Under the pieces are notes generated by a model, which searched no databases, was not told the DNA's origin, and saw only the letters and a list, made by a program, of their open reading frames with translations. A DNA stretch of 64,000 nt from Glebionis coronaria (taxonomy: Eukaryota; Streptophyta; Magnoliopsida; Asterales; Asteraceae): contig CM046874.1 in assembly GCA_025667525.1 (NCBI GenBank), positions 278,316,380-278,380,379 of the forward strand, in the 5' to 3' direction. Below, piece after piece: positions 1-12,025 of this stretch; position 1 is the stretch's first letter, and each line of letters opens with the position of its first letter. The position numbers were made by a program, and so were the translations under genes.

Positions 1-777
1 CTTAATCTTTGAAGCTTTAAAGATCCAAAATTCGCTTTTCGCGTGAGGATATACGTCTTTGGCCACAATAAACACCTCATGGCGAGGTTAAATAAAAGGC
101 AAGGCAAGACCGAAGTCATAATAAAAGCTTCATGGCGAAGTTGAATAAAAGATGGAGGTAATCCTATGATAATAAGGTACATCCGGTAGGGGGCGTATAA
201 AAGTCTTTGTAATAAGTCTCATGTTCAAAACCGTTATAAAACTGTGTTTATCGATCCTTCTTGTTGACTTAATTTTTTGATATCGTTGTCTATTAGGGAG
301 GGTTATTAATTCGATGGTCTTGGTTACACCGTTATGACTCTAATTTTAGACTTAAATCTCTATTAGCGCATAAGTCAAAAATATATCCTCGTGAAACATT
401 CAAGACAAAATAAAATATAAGAGATACAACTTAGGAAAATGGTAGGATAAGTACGTGATTATGGCATATGAGTAGTGTTAGCATTACTAACTTATAATGA
501 CAATGATCTCGTTGCACGCTTAGCATGAAATTGGTGTGAAAATCGAGGACGATGAAATTATTTCTAACGAAGCATTCACATGTTCTTGTTCTATGAATCT
601 AAACGTCCCATTTTGCGATGAAAATCATACATTATGTCTAAAACGCAAGTAGTAGTAATAGTAGTAGTGTAGCAAGTTTATTATTCAATAAAAGTGAATA
701 AATTTGAATTTTGGAGGTGCTATGATACTTTATTCTAGCATTGCGTGAGGGCACGACAATGGTTTAGTATGGGGGAG
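1..777 (+). repeat. 3' non-coding tail of an upstream copy of element I
   Basis: Base 1 aligns with base 12347 and the match continues to base 13122 with few differences. It includes the purine-rich tract directly before the LTR (769-777, like 13113-13122). This is therefore the end of an internal region, not LTR. It lies directly before the 5' LTR of element I, which implies a preceding unit of the same family sharing that LTR. The small open frames here have no recognisable product. Confidence 0.75.
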
Positions 778-778
778 T

Positions 779-808
779 GATGATACTACTTTTATACATA
801 GTCTCATC
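779..808 (+). repeat. Terminal hairpin of the 5' LTR (element I)
   Basis: The left arm (779-787) and right arm (800-808, AGTCTCATC) are inverted repeats with one mismatch around a 12-base loop. The perfect version is at 13124-13153. Confidence 0.6.
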
Positions 809-1971
809 GTCCAAAACGGGCTTAAAATGCATAAAATACCATGAAATATGCCAAATATATGCTTGTGTTTTTTACATGTGTATTTTAGGCACGGATATTG
901 AGAAAATGACAAAAGATCACAAGAAACAAGCAAAAACGAAAACGGGAAACGAAGCCGCACAATGAACCAAGCCCTAATGGTGATTTTCCAAGAATAACCC
1001 TTGAAGAAATGAAGATTGTACAAGAAGGGTCCTCCAATATGGAAGAATTGACACTTTAAACCCTTGTATATTCATAATTACAAGTTTGGTCCTTAAAGTT
1101 TGTCAAATTGTAAAAAGGACCCTCCACTTTGAAGAATTGGCAAGAATGGTCCCTCATAAATGAAGACTTGTCAATTTCAGTCCTCCACAAAGTCAACATT
1201 ACAATTCAAGACCATAATGTTTGAAGAAAATGCCAAAAAAGCCCTTCAAGAATCAGGAAATGGCAAGAAATACCCCTGAAAATACTTTGGAAAAGTATTT
1301 GGGGCAAAAGTCTAAAAACTAAAACTTATTTATAAAGGGAAAAACGATTTGTGCTGTTTAAACAATGAATGGAAGAAAGAAGAAAGGAGAAGGGCCAAAC
1401 TAGGCAGACAGCCAAAGAAACCTTAACCAATCCCCACCTGCCACCTCACCCTACTCACCCTCTCATCAAATCACAACCCACCAGTATGCCACATCATTTC
1501 CCACCCACACCGGTTTTAACTAATCTAGATTAGTTTATTATTTGGCGCTTAACACAATTTTTAAACCCAAATCAGATTAAAACCTCTACTATTCACCTAA
1601 TGAACATAATTGGGTTTTCTTAAATGGCTTGTAGTTAGACCCCCATATTATCCAGAATTATGATTAAGGGACTCTTAATCATAACCCAACTCTCAAATCC
1701 CATGCCACATCATCACAAGTCACATGCCACCAACCTTGTACACGGTTTTGGAAGGAGATGCCAAAAGTTGCCAACCATCCAACGCCCAAGAAAGATGCTT
1801 CAATCCTAAGCTCATTGTGAGCCTTTGATGCAATTGCAACCTTTACAACTCACACAAACAACCAAAGAAACTTCACATGATTCCAAGTTTTCAAAACTCA
1901 ACAAGGGTAATATTGGGACTTCACAGCTTAGGGTTTACGTTTTTTATGCTTGCTAGACATAGTTTGTAGCC

Positions 1972-1979
1972 TATATAAA
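1972..1979 (+). promoter_or_regulatory. Putative TATA box of the 5' LTR
   Basis: The motif TATATAAAG lies about 1.2 kb into the LTR, and the same motif is kept in the 3' LTR at 14317-14324. If it is used, U3 is about 1.2 kb and R-U5 about 2.85 kb. Confidence 0.5.
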
Positions 1980-4834
1980 GGCATTATGTCATTACATTGA
2001 ACCTGCTCATGGTTTTTCCTTTGTTCAAAGTTCTGTAAATCCTCCTTCATTTTTAATGAAAAGTGTTTGAATGTTTGAAGAAAATCCAAGTGCCAACTTA
2101 TTTCGTTGCTTGTTATTGATATTTGTTTGAGTTGTTTAAGTCTTAAAACCTGTTTTTACCTGTTTTCAAACTTTGTGCCAGAAAGTGATCAAAGTCCAAA
2201 ATCTTGATATTTTGCTAAGTCTTTGGTACATCTTTGGAATTTTTGGATTGCAAGTGATCTGAACACCCTGATAAGGAGCTTATCAAGGTGTTGGGAGCTT
2301 GTGGTTTGGGGATAATCAAAGAGTGGGTACAAAGGTTGCATTAATCAAGCTTTTTCACTTTTCTGATTTTCATATTTTGTGTTCTAACCTTGTTGAATCT
2401 TAGCAGCTTTGTTGTGGGAGCTTGTGCCTTGTTTTGCTAGGCACATCAGCTCAAAAATTCGTGAGTGTGGATGTACATTCATGAGGTTTGAGTCCCTTTT
2501 CTCAAAAATCTGATAAATTACTTAATTTTTGTGAAATTGTGTTCTGTTGTTGTTCTTGTTGATATTGTGGCTTAAAATTGCTTGATATGCATGATGATAA
2601 TGTTATTGTGTTAGATTGGGCTTGGGATAAACTAAATCACACACTTGCTTTGTTAAAATTGGATTTAAAAAGTTAAGTGGTGTTTGGGTTAACCTGTTTA
2701 AGATCACAAAGTGTTTTTGAGTTATTGTTTGTTGGTTATTTGTGTTGGTATCTGTTATATGCTTTGTTGAGTGCTCATTGCTGCAAGTTATTGGCTTTAA
2801 ATCATCAAAATCTTGATTGTGCTATAAAAGTTGGAAATCTGCTTGTTTTGACCTAAGGTTTTGGAAACACTTAGTTTGTATGCATGCTTAGGGATAACAA
2901 GTGATTAAACATATTTAATATAATCTGTTAAGAAGAATTGAGTGTTTGAAATTGGATTTGTGGTCAAGTATATCAGCAAAGTATAAAAACTGCATGTTCT
3001 TTGTTCATCAGTAACATTTTTGAGCTTGAATCTTAATCTAAGCTATTGCATGAAACCTGTTTATTTATGTTCATTTGAATTATTTATAGCTTGTGTATGC
3101 ATTTGGTGAAGTTTGGCTGGCTTAATCTTTCTTAAAGTGCTTATTGAGTTGAAACTGCTTATTATTCATATCTGGTGCAAGTCTGGTGATGTTTTGATTA
3201 AATCGTATTAATTGGCTGATTGAAATTGTGATTTGATTGTTGTTATTTACTCCTTGTGATTAACTGATCACTTGGGTGCCTTTACTTAACTTGAATCCAA
3301 CAAAAAGTCACTAAAGACAAAAAGTCAAATTGGTCAAGCCGTGGAAACTTTTCCCACTGCTGAACCCCCAAAACTAGCCCCTACTAGTGTTAAAATCAAA
3401 ACAGCTTATTCATAAGCCATTCTAGCTTATTGGGACTTGCAACAACTTTGTTTTTGTAATCAATCTTACTTATTTGACCCATTTAAGAGATCTGGAGCTT
3501 TGTGGACTTTGACTTTTAGGTTTGACTAGAAAACCAAACTGTTTGACTTTCACAAATTTGCTTATTGCTTATTCTAGCTTATTGAGTGGTGCTTTTTGAA
3601 AGTTTTTTGGTTATTAAGCTTAGTTAAGCTATTTGTGACTTATTGCAACTTGAATCAGCTCTTGAAATAGCCTAGAACTAAAAAACGACTATTTTGTCGT
3701 TTTGTGAAGAGAGCTTTGGTTTATTTCAGGCTTATTCCTTGAGCTTATTTCAAGTTTCTTTTCGCAAATAGCTTATTTAGGTCAAGAGAAGGACGTGGGT
3801 AAAATTTTAGCTTATGGCATCAGCTTATAGCTTAATGGGCCAAAAAGCCCATTAAGAATAATCTGTTTTGAAATAAGCTAACTTAAGCTCATTTTCAGCT
3901 TTTGGGCCTTTGAAAAATTGTGTTTAAAATCAGATATTAAGCTTAACTGGAGCTTTTGGGCCAATTCTGTGTACTTTTTCTTATTGGGCCCAATTTTAAG
4001 CCCATTAAGGGACTGTTTGGGTATTTAGCCCATTTGAAGGCCCAATAGGGGTATTTTGTAATCACAAGTTCATTTATGTGTTATTTAGGTTAAAATAAAC
4101 TAGTTTACAACTTTTTAGACTTTTTTATAAATTTTGGATTTTTATTAATATTTTATTATTATTTTATTATTAAAATTTAGATTTTTTCAAGATTTTCATT
4201 TTTCCTAGTTCAAATACAATAAGTTAGGAATTTTAAAATTTTTAGATTAATTTTACTGTCATTAGATTAATTTTTAGAATTATTTTAAGTTTTAATAGTT
4301 TTTAATTGTTTTTTAATAGTTTTAATTAAATTTAAAGTTTTCAAAAATAGTTTTAAATTTAGTTAAGTCATTTTAGAGGTTTACAAGTTAAAAAATCTCA
4401 TTTTGGGCTTTTCGCTAATTAAATTGGTTTTTTGGGGTTTAATTTGCATTAAAAAAATTAATATTTAATTAAATAAAAGGTTTAAGTGATTTTTGATTTT
4501 TTGTAAACTCTAATTACATTTTGTAGGATTTATTGCAATTTTCTAGGAATTTTTAGGTTAATTTTTAAATTTGGTCACTTTTTACGGTTTTACGTGTACG
4601 ACTTCGTCTTAGTTTAATTCCTAAACGTAACCGTCATTCCTTTCTAATCACTTTTTCTATTTTTATTTCTTCATAAATATAATCACAAACACTTAATCAT
4701 CTCTTTACACAACACACAAGCCTCCTTGAGAACGATCCTCACTTTGGGTCATTTACTTGTGGTTTTCCTAAATCACTTGTGTACTTACTCTAATTACCTC
4801 CTTTTCCTAAAGGTGTGTAAAAACTTTATCATTT

Positions 4835-4852
4835 TGGCGCCGCTGCCAGAGA
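4835..4852 (+). other. Primer-binding site of element I (tRNA-Asp type)
   Basis: TGGCGCCGCTGCC follows the LTR end by three bases. It matches the first part of the tRNA-Asp type PBS that is intact in element II (TGGCGCCGTTGCCGGGGA), with one mismatch and a decayed last third. Confidence 0.75.
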
Positions 4853-5577
4853 GGCGTTTTGTGTTTTGATTTGAACAATTTTTGTTTTTATTCTAACCAT
4901 AATATCTATTTGTATTAGTAGCACTCTACTAATACGTATTATAGGTTTTCGTTTTTTTTGTGAATATTACTTTATTGTATACATAGAACAATAAATTCAC
5001 AAGTACTCCAAAAGTGTGAAAACACAACCTTGATTGGGAGGTCATTACTCAATCATTGAATTCGAATCTCAAACAAGAAAGAAAAGGCAAAATAGATAAT
5101 TACTTTCGTGAAGCTTAATTTTGACAAACACAAACTATAAGGTGGGTATAAGGCGGGTATTATAAAATATACCCTAAGGAAAAAGGCTCTTAAGTGCTTC
5201 GCGCCGCCTCATTTCCCCGCTTGCTTGTGCGTGTTTAGATAAAAAGGGCTAATCGAGGGTTTGCCAACCAAATTATTATCTAAGTATCATATATATTTTC
5301 TTGGTTTCATTTGATTAAACCCTCTTGAACGTTTTGGTGTTCCACCAACGTTCTAAAGTCATCGAAGGCGTTCACTTCACGTGATCGTTTTCATTCCTTG
5401 AGGCTTATTTAATCAAGAGATTTGATTAAGGGGGAGATTTGTAGATTTTTGTCTACTTAATACAATCACCAAAATCCAAAAAAAGTAAAAACAATCAAAA
5501 ACCACAAAAAATTGGAAAAACTAAAAACACCCAAAAAAAAATCTTCTTTGCTCATCCCCACGTTGTACGTGACGTTT
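4853..5577 (+). other. 5' untranslated leader of element I
   Basis: About 0.7 kb between PBS and gag with no convincing reading frame. Parts of it (about 5150-5400) are recognisable in reverse complement at 37900-38250, the leader of element III, so the two elements share leader as well as LTR sequence. Confidence 0.6.
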
Positions 5578-6864
5578 ATGCTTACTCGTAATCAAGCAAG
5601 ACGTGCACGTATACGAAAAAACCGAAAGGAGTCCACACCTACTCCTAATCTTTCTAGTGTGGAGTCTCATATTGACGAACCTATTGTAGAAGAAGAACCA
5701 ACCATGGCGAATCGTACTATGATGGAGCTACTTCAAGCACCCACCGAGGGTTATGGAGAGGCTATTGTGATTCCCGCTATCCTTACAGAGAATTTTGAAG
5801 TGAAAACGGGTTTGTTGTCGATGATCCAAAACAACAAATTACGTGGTGATGAAAAGGAAAACCCGCACAACCATATCCGCCAATTCAATCGTCTTACCGC
5901 CACTTGCAAATTTAAGGATGTTGCTAATTACTCGATTAAGATGATGCTTTTTCCATATTCCTTAGCGGGGCCCGCTAAAATTTGGTTAGAGAAAGAGCCA
6001 CCCAATTCTATATTGATGTGGAAGGATCTCGTTTCAAAGTTTGTGAACCAATTTTTCCCACCCTCTAAGACTACGCATTTGAAAAACGAGATTTCAAAGT
6101 TTTCACAAGAATTTAATGAGAGTTTTTCAACGGCTTGGAATAGGTTTAAGGAAATGTTACATGAATGTCATCATCACGGTTTTTCCGACTTGCATCAAAT
6201 TGACACGTTTTACAATGGATTGAATGATCATGAAAGAGATTATCTAAATGCCGCCGCGGGTGGTAATTTTTTGTGTAAAACGGTTGAGGAAGCGTTGTTG
6301 ATAATTGAGAATAGATCTAAGGTGTATAGTCCTCGTAACACATCGAGTGTTCGTAAGGCTTCGTCTTCGGCTTCACCTTCATTGTCCAATACCATCGATG
6401 CTTGCCAAATTGAGGCGAACTTGGAAAACAAAATCTTTGATAAGCTTAAAGGACTTTTAATTGAATTCAAAGTTGGTGAACAAAGTGCTCCCGCTACGGC
6501 TAAAGAGGTTGAGGTTACATGTATGTATTGTGGTGGAGGTCATGATTTCTCCGAGTGCATTACCAACGGTGGTAACACTTCGAGTGCCTACGCGGCCACG
6601 GGAACTTACAACCAAAACGATCAAGTTACCCGCTCCAATCAAATGACTCCACCGGGATTTGCTCCGAATCAAAATGCTAACAACAACTATCGAAACAATC
6701 AAGTTGGTTTCAAAAACAATTACAAAGGAAACAACTATGGGAATCAAGGGGCTAATAACAATCAAGTTTCAAACAAAAATCAAAACAATGATTTTCAAAA
6801 CAACAACAAGGGTTTGCAAACTTTGAAAGATCTTCCAAATGAATTTGTTGAATACGCAAATTGA
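5578..6864 (+). pseudogene. gag: gag (capsid and nucleocapsid) of element I
   Basis: This encodes the structural protein that would form the virus-like particle. I chose the ATG at 5578 because the element III homologue starts the same way, with Met and then an Arg-rich tail. An open frame extends upstream to a TTG at 5512, but that is unlikely to be the start. The tail (about residues 1-25) is highly basic. The retrotransposon gag domain follows, with typical blocks such as WKDLVSKFVNQFFPP, and then a CX2CX3HX4C zinc knuckle (CMYCGGGHDFSEC, starting near residue 315). The C-terminus is Asn/Gln-rich. The frame ends at TGA (6862-6864), but the same frame continues open in the next feature, so this is probably one reading frame broken by a single stop. 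Confidence 0.8.
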
Positions 6865-7665
6865 AACGATGCTAGGTTTGATAATATTCAAAGAGAGATC
6901 ATTAGCCTAAGATCCAAGTTTAAGAATGACTTGAAAAAGGAGTTGAAAAATGAGTTAGCAAATGATCTTAAGATCCATACAAACAAAATTGAGGGAAATG
7001 TAACTAGGTTACAACAAAACCAACAAAAAATGGAACAAGGTCAACATGAAATAAAACAAGAGATGATTAAGGCCGAGAAGAGGCCATCTATTATTGAGGA
7101 TAAAATTTCATCCATGTTTGAGGATATAATGTGCAAACCAACTTCGAGTAGTCTTTCTAGCAATACCATATCGAACCCTAAGGGAGAGATGAAAGTGATT
7201 ACCACACGAAGTGGTAAGACACTTAAGGAACCGACTCCTCAACCAATTGCTCCTACGGAGGAAGCAATTGAGGAAGAACCCGAGGTGGTTGTCAAAAAGG
7301 AGCATGTCCCAATCCCACGAAGTACCGCTCATGCCACACCTACGGTTAACCCATTACCACATTTGGAATCCAAGATTCCACAGACTATGCCTATGCCTCA
7401 ACCCACACCACCTTTTCCCTATCCATCGAGACTTAGAAAGGAGAAACGTCAAGAGCACGACAATTACCAATTTGAGCTTTTTATGAAAATGTTTCGTGAC
7501 GTTCATTTTAATGTGAGTTTTACCGATGCTTTGATCATGATGCCTCGATTTTCCGCTAATTTTAAGAGTATGTTAAACAACAAGGAGAAACTGCAACAAT
7601 TGTCTAGTTGTTCATCGGTTTATCTTAACCACCTCAAAAAGTCGGTGATCCCGGTAAATTCTTGA
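6865..7665 (+). pseudogene. gag-protease linker of element I
   Basis: It is in the same frame as gag, after the TGA at 6862-6864. The first part (about 6900-7110) is rich in Lys, Glu, Asn and Gln and looks like a coiled coil. A Pro/Thr/Glu-rich spacer follows, then the basic block PYPSRLRKEKRQEHD and the segment leading to protease. A one-base frameshift near 7635-7640, in the A-rich CTCAAAAAGTCGG, moves the reading into the protease frame. Element II has an equivalent block (PYPRRLRKEK), so this is normal Athila-type architecture. Confidence 0.7.
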
Positions 7666-10241
7666 TTCCATGTGCAATCCAAGATATGGAAGAATGCTAT
7701 GCCTTGGCCGATCTTGGTGCTATTATTAACTTGATGCCACTTGCAATCTTCAAGTCGCTCAATCTTCCTAATATTACTTCTTCACTAATGTCTATTGAGT
7801 TGGCCGATCATTCCATGATTCCCGCATGTGGATTGGCCGAAGACGTTTTTGTGAAAGTGGGAAAGTTCTATTATCCGGTAGACTTTATCGTTGTCGATAT
7901 TCCCACGGATCCTCAAGTTCCTCTTATTTTAGGTCGTTCGTTTTTAGATACGTATATGGCTTTAATTGATGTGCATGCTAGAAAGATCACCTTACATTTC
8001 AACGACGAGGAACTTTTTATAAAAGCAACTCAAAATTCTCCAATTTCTCATATTTATTCCGTCGCGACCATAAACCTCGTTGATATGATCAACGTTGTTT
8101 GCGAGGAATTTTCACAAGAAGTTCTAGGTTTTGGTGATGATGAAAATAGTGGCAATCCCACTATGCTTGATCCCATTCTTGATAATTCGAAACCAACCTT
8201 CACTCCATTTGAAGGTGGTGGTTTTATGTTGGAAGAATTCGATGTTCCACGTAATTGTGACGAAGAACTCGACAACGATGAGGACTTCTCGATTATCAAG
8301 GATTTTCTTAACGATTTCCCATTTCTTAACGATGAGGTTATGAGTATCGAGCCCAAATCTTCAACTGAGGAACCACCAATCCTCGAGTTTAAAGATTTAC
8401 CTCCTCACCTTGAATACGTATTTTTGGAGGAGGACGACAAGTTGCCGGTTATTATTGCGAAAGACCTTTCGAATGATGAAAAAACCGCACTTGGCGATGT
8501 TCTAAAGGATCACAAAGGGGCAATTGCGTGGAAATTATCTGACATTAAGGGGATCGATCCTAAATTTTGTACCCACAAAATCTTAATGGAGGAGGACTAC
8601 AAACCCGCAATCCAATGTCAAAGAAGGGTGAACCCCAAAATTCACGACGCTATCAAAAAGGAAGTCCTAAAACTCCTTGACGCGGGAATGATTTACCCTA
8701 TTTCCGATAGCCCTTGGGTGAGTCCTATTCATTGTATCCCTAAGAAGGGAGGAATGACCGTTGTGCCAAACGATGCCAACGAGTTAATTCCAACTCGACT
8801 CGTGACCGGTTGGAGGGTGTGTATCGACTATCGTAAGTTGAATGACGCCACTCGTAAAGACCATTTTCCCTTGCCCTTCATGGATCAAATGTTGGAGCGT
8901 CTTGCGGGAAACGATTTCTATTGCTTTTTAGATGGTTTTTTCGGTTACTTCCAAATCCCCATCGATCCTCGTGATCAAGAAAAAACTACGTTTACGTGTC
9001 CATATGGAACGTTTGCCTATCGTAGAATGCAATTCGGACTTTGCAATGCACCGGGAAACTTTCAAAGGTGCATGATGGCTATTTTTCATGACATGATCGA
9101 GAAGACGATGGAAGTCTTTATGGATGATTTTTTCGTGTTTGGTTGTTCATTCACTTCGTGTTTGTCGAATCTTGAGAGAATGTTAAAACGTTGTGAGGAA
9201 ACCAACCTTGTGCTTAGTTGGGAAAAATGTCATTTCATGGTTAAGGAAGGAATCGTCTTAGGGCACAAGGTTTCAAAAGCAGGGATTGAGGTAGATAAAG
9301 CTAAGGTAGACGTCATCGCCAAATTACCTCATCCCAAAACCGTTAAGGGAGTTAGGAGTTTCCTAGGCCACGCGGGCTTTTATCGTCGATTCATCAAGGA
9401 TTTTTCAAAGACTTCTCGACCTATTACACATCTCCTCGAAAAAGATGCACCATTTGTCTTTAACGAAGATTGTGTACGAGTCTTTGAAATCCTTAAGAGG
9501 AAACTTACCGAAGCTCCCATTCTTGTTGCTCCCAATTGGAACCTCCCCTTTGAGCTCATGTGTGATGCTAGTGATTACGCTATTGGGGCCGTTTTGGGGA
9601 AACGTCATGAAAAACACTTCTTGCCTATTCACTATGCTAGCAAGACGATGACCGAGGCTCAATTGAAATACACTACAACGGAAAAGGAATTCCTTGCAGT
9701 GGTGTATGCTTTTGAGAAATTCCGACCTTACCTCGTCTTGACTCGATGCATAGTGTATACGGATCATTCGGCTATTAAGTATCTCATGGCTAAACAAGAT
9801 GCAAAGCCGAGATTACTTCGTTGGATTCTCCTCCTACAAGAATTTGATGTCGAAATCCTTGACAAAAAGGGAGCCGAGAATCTAGCGGCCGATCATCTTT
9901 CTCGTTTGGAAGATACTCACCAAAGTGTTTACGAGCCAAAGGAAATCACCGAAACATTTTCTCTCGAGAAACTTGGTGTAGTGAATTCTAAGCTTGATTC
10001 ATCCACCACATGGTTTACGGACATCGCAATATACCATGCGGGCAACTTCATCATTAAGGGTTTGACGACTCAACAAAAACAAAAATTCTTTCGTGACGTC
10101 AAGTTCTATTTTTGGAACGACCCTTACTTGTTTCGAACTTGTGCGGATCAAATTATTCGACGTTGTGTCTTTGTCACCGAAGCTTCTAATATCCTTAGAG
10201 CTTGTCACGAGGGACCCCCCGGGTGGTCACCACGGTGCTAA
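7640..10241 (+). pseudogene. pol: Protease, reverse transcriptase, RNase H and integrase N-terminus (element I)
   Basis: This is a long open frame of about 860 codons from 7662. It has no credible start of its own and is reached from gag through a frameshift. In order: aspartic protease (ADLGAIINLMP, ending near LILGRSFLDT); an acidic linker; RT with GWRVCIDYRKLNDATRKDHF and catalytic FMDDFFVF (first Asp near residue 488); RNase H with MCDASDYAIGAVLG (Asp near residue 635) and TDHSAIKYL; then the integrase zinc-binding region. The frame is lost in a C run at about 10211-10217, one base out of phase, which gives a false end at 10241. It would copy genomic RNA into DNA inside the particle. RT and RNase H look intact apart from this break. 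Confidence 0.85.
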
Positions 10242-11290
10242 TCTCACGGCTAAGAAGGTCTTTGATGCCAGTTTCTTTTGGCCTACTATTTACCGAGATG
10301 CACATGCACTTGTGAAGTCATGTGACTCATGCCAAGGATAAGGAAAAGCCTCACAAAACGATGAAATGCCACAAAACATCATCCAAGTATGTGAGATCTT
10401 TGACGTTTGCGGAATTGACTTTATGGGGCCGTTCCCATCATCTCGTGGTAATAAGTACATCCTTGTCGCCGTTGACTACCTATCTAAGTGGGTGGAAGCT
10501 AAGGCTTTGCCCACGAACGATGCTCGTTTGGTAGTCAAGTTTTTGAAAAGCTTGTTTTCTCGATTTGGAACCCCTCGTGCGATCATAAGCGATCGTGGAA
10601 CCCATTTTTGTAACGACCAATTCTAAAGGGTCCTAAGGAAATATGGGGTTACACATCGGCTTTCTACGGCTTATCACCCACAAACAAGTGGGCAAGTCGA
10701 GGTTTCAAACCGAGCGTTGAAGAGGATCTTGGAGAGATCGATTGGAGAGAACCAACAATCTTGGTCAGATAAGTTGGACGATGCTTTATGGGCTTTTCGG
10801 ACCGCTCATAAGACGCCCATCGGGTGCACTCCTTATAAGCTTGTGTATGGGAAGAATTGTCACTTGCCAATTGAACTCGAACACAAAGCTTATTGGGCCC
10901 TTAAGCATTGTAATAATGATATTGAGAGCGCGGGAAAACACCGGAAAATACAATTAAATGAATTGGATGAATTAAGAGATATTGCTTATAAAAATTCATT
11001 GATTTATAAGGAAAAAACTTCATGACTCAAAAATTAAAAACCGGGTTTTTAACATTGGAGATCAAGTGTTACTTTTTAACTCTCGTTTGAAAATATTTTC
11101 CGGCAAGTTGAAATCCCGTTGGTCGGGTCCATTCACCGTGACCCAAGTTTTTCCTTATGGGACCATCGAGCTAGCTCAAAATGATGGCCCCAATTTCAAG
11201 GTGAATAGACATAGGTTGAAGCACTACTTTGGCGGGGAAGTTCCATCCTTGAACTACCTCTACCAAATCACCTTCCCCAATGATAATTAG
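10214..11290 (+). pseudogene. Integrase of element I, broken
   Basis: This continues pol after the frameshift near 10213. The zinc-binding HHCC residues can be read (CHEGPP..HHG and CDSCQG). The catalytic triad is visible as [16 protein letters not shown] and [10 protein letters not shown]. The frame is cut by TAA at 10339-10341 and TAA at 10624-10626 and runs to TGA at 11025. A frameshift then leads to the C-terminal part (11066-11290, GKLKSRWSGPFTV), which lies in another frame. The integrase would insert the DNA copy. All key residues remain, so the damage is nonsense and frameshift only. Confidence 0.8.
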
Positions 11291-11690
11291 TGTTGAGGGA
11301 ATCGAGTCGAGCTCATGACTCGGTAATAAAAAACGAGGTGTCTCGTGGGGGAGTCCCATGCTTATCCTATGTACATATTATCGCTTTCTAATGTAGTAAC
11401 GTGAGGGGATTTGTGCCCTTCCAACCTTTGTTTCGTGGTTGTTTGTGATATGTGGTCTTTAGATGATCATGATCTTCACGATTGGAGCCTCTCGTGTTCG
11501 TTTTATGGGAGCACTCGATCGTTTGCTTGGAAGAATTTCTCAATATCCATGATATATCCTTTTATGTTCTAACCTTAGGTTTATAGCACACTTCATAAAC
11601 GGCTTTAAATTTAACGGTTACACCCTTTCCATGCTAGATTATGCATTCGACTATGTCTCTAGTATGGGGGTTTTCCGACCCTTAAACTCG

Positions 11691-11733
11691 AAACATTGAG
11701 GACAATGTTTAACTTTAGTATGGGGGGGGGGGG
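11691..11733 (+). other. Hairpin plus G-rich purine tract (internal PPT-like)
   Basis: AAACATTG and CAATGTTT form a perfect 8-bp stem around the loop AGGA (11691-11710). Ten bases further on comes TATGG and a run of G (about 11719-11733). The same arrangement is found in reverse in element III (about 23285-23325) and element II (about 26026-26065). The tract next to the LTR itself is at 13113-13122. Confidence 0.55.
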
Positions 11734-11915
11734 TGAACAGATACTTTCCTTGCCAAACCTTCACGCTTTCCAAAGTTTATCTTTTTGTTTATCATTTTTG
11801 TTGCAAAATAAGGCTAAAAAGGGCCAAATTTTAATTTTTTTTTCTCATGTTTTATAAGTGTTTGAAGACACGAATGTAGGTTTTCCGATGGCGAGAATAA
11901 GAGTAAGTTTTTACT

Positions 11916-12025
11916 CGACCGTGCGTGTTGAGCACTTAGCTTCGATTCCTTAACTTATATTAGGCTAAGTCGACCGTGCGTGTTGAGCACTTAGCTTCGA
12001 TTCCTTAACTTATATTAGGCTAAGT
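11916..12025 (+). repeat. 55-bp tandem duplication
   Basis: Two adjacent identical units, 11916-11970 and 11971-12025, begin CGACCGTGCG and end GCTAAGT. The matching place in element III (about 23040-23120, reversed) has one unit, so the duplication is specific to this copy or sublineage. Confidence 0.85.

Larger units (their letters stand above)
778..4831 (+). repeat. 5' LTR of element I
   Basis: It is a direct repeat of 13123-17192. It starts TGATGATACT after a purine tract and ends near TTTATCA just before the PBS. The start is fixed by related LTRs at 18092, 21919 and 39844, which begin at the same motif next to different flanks. A TATA box lies about 1.2 kb in. A stretch at about 3400-3950 is packed with AGCTTATT-like words, and 4080-4560 is very AT-rich. 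Short open frames such as that at 777-965 are not genes. The last few bases differ from the 3' LTR, so the end is uncertain by several bases. Confidence 0.8.
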
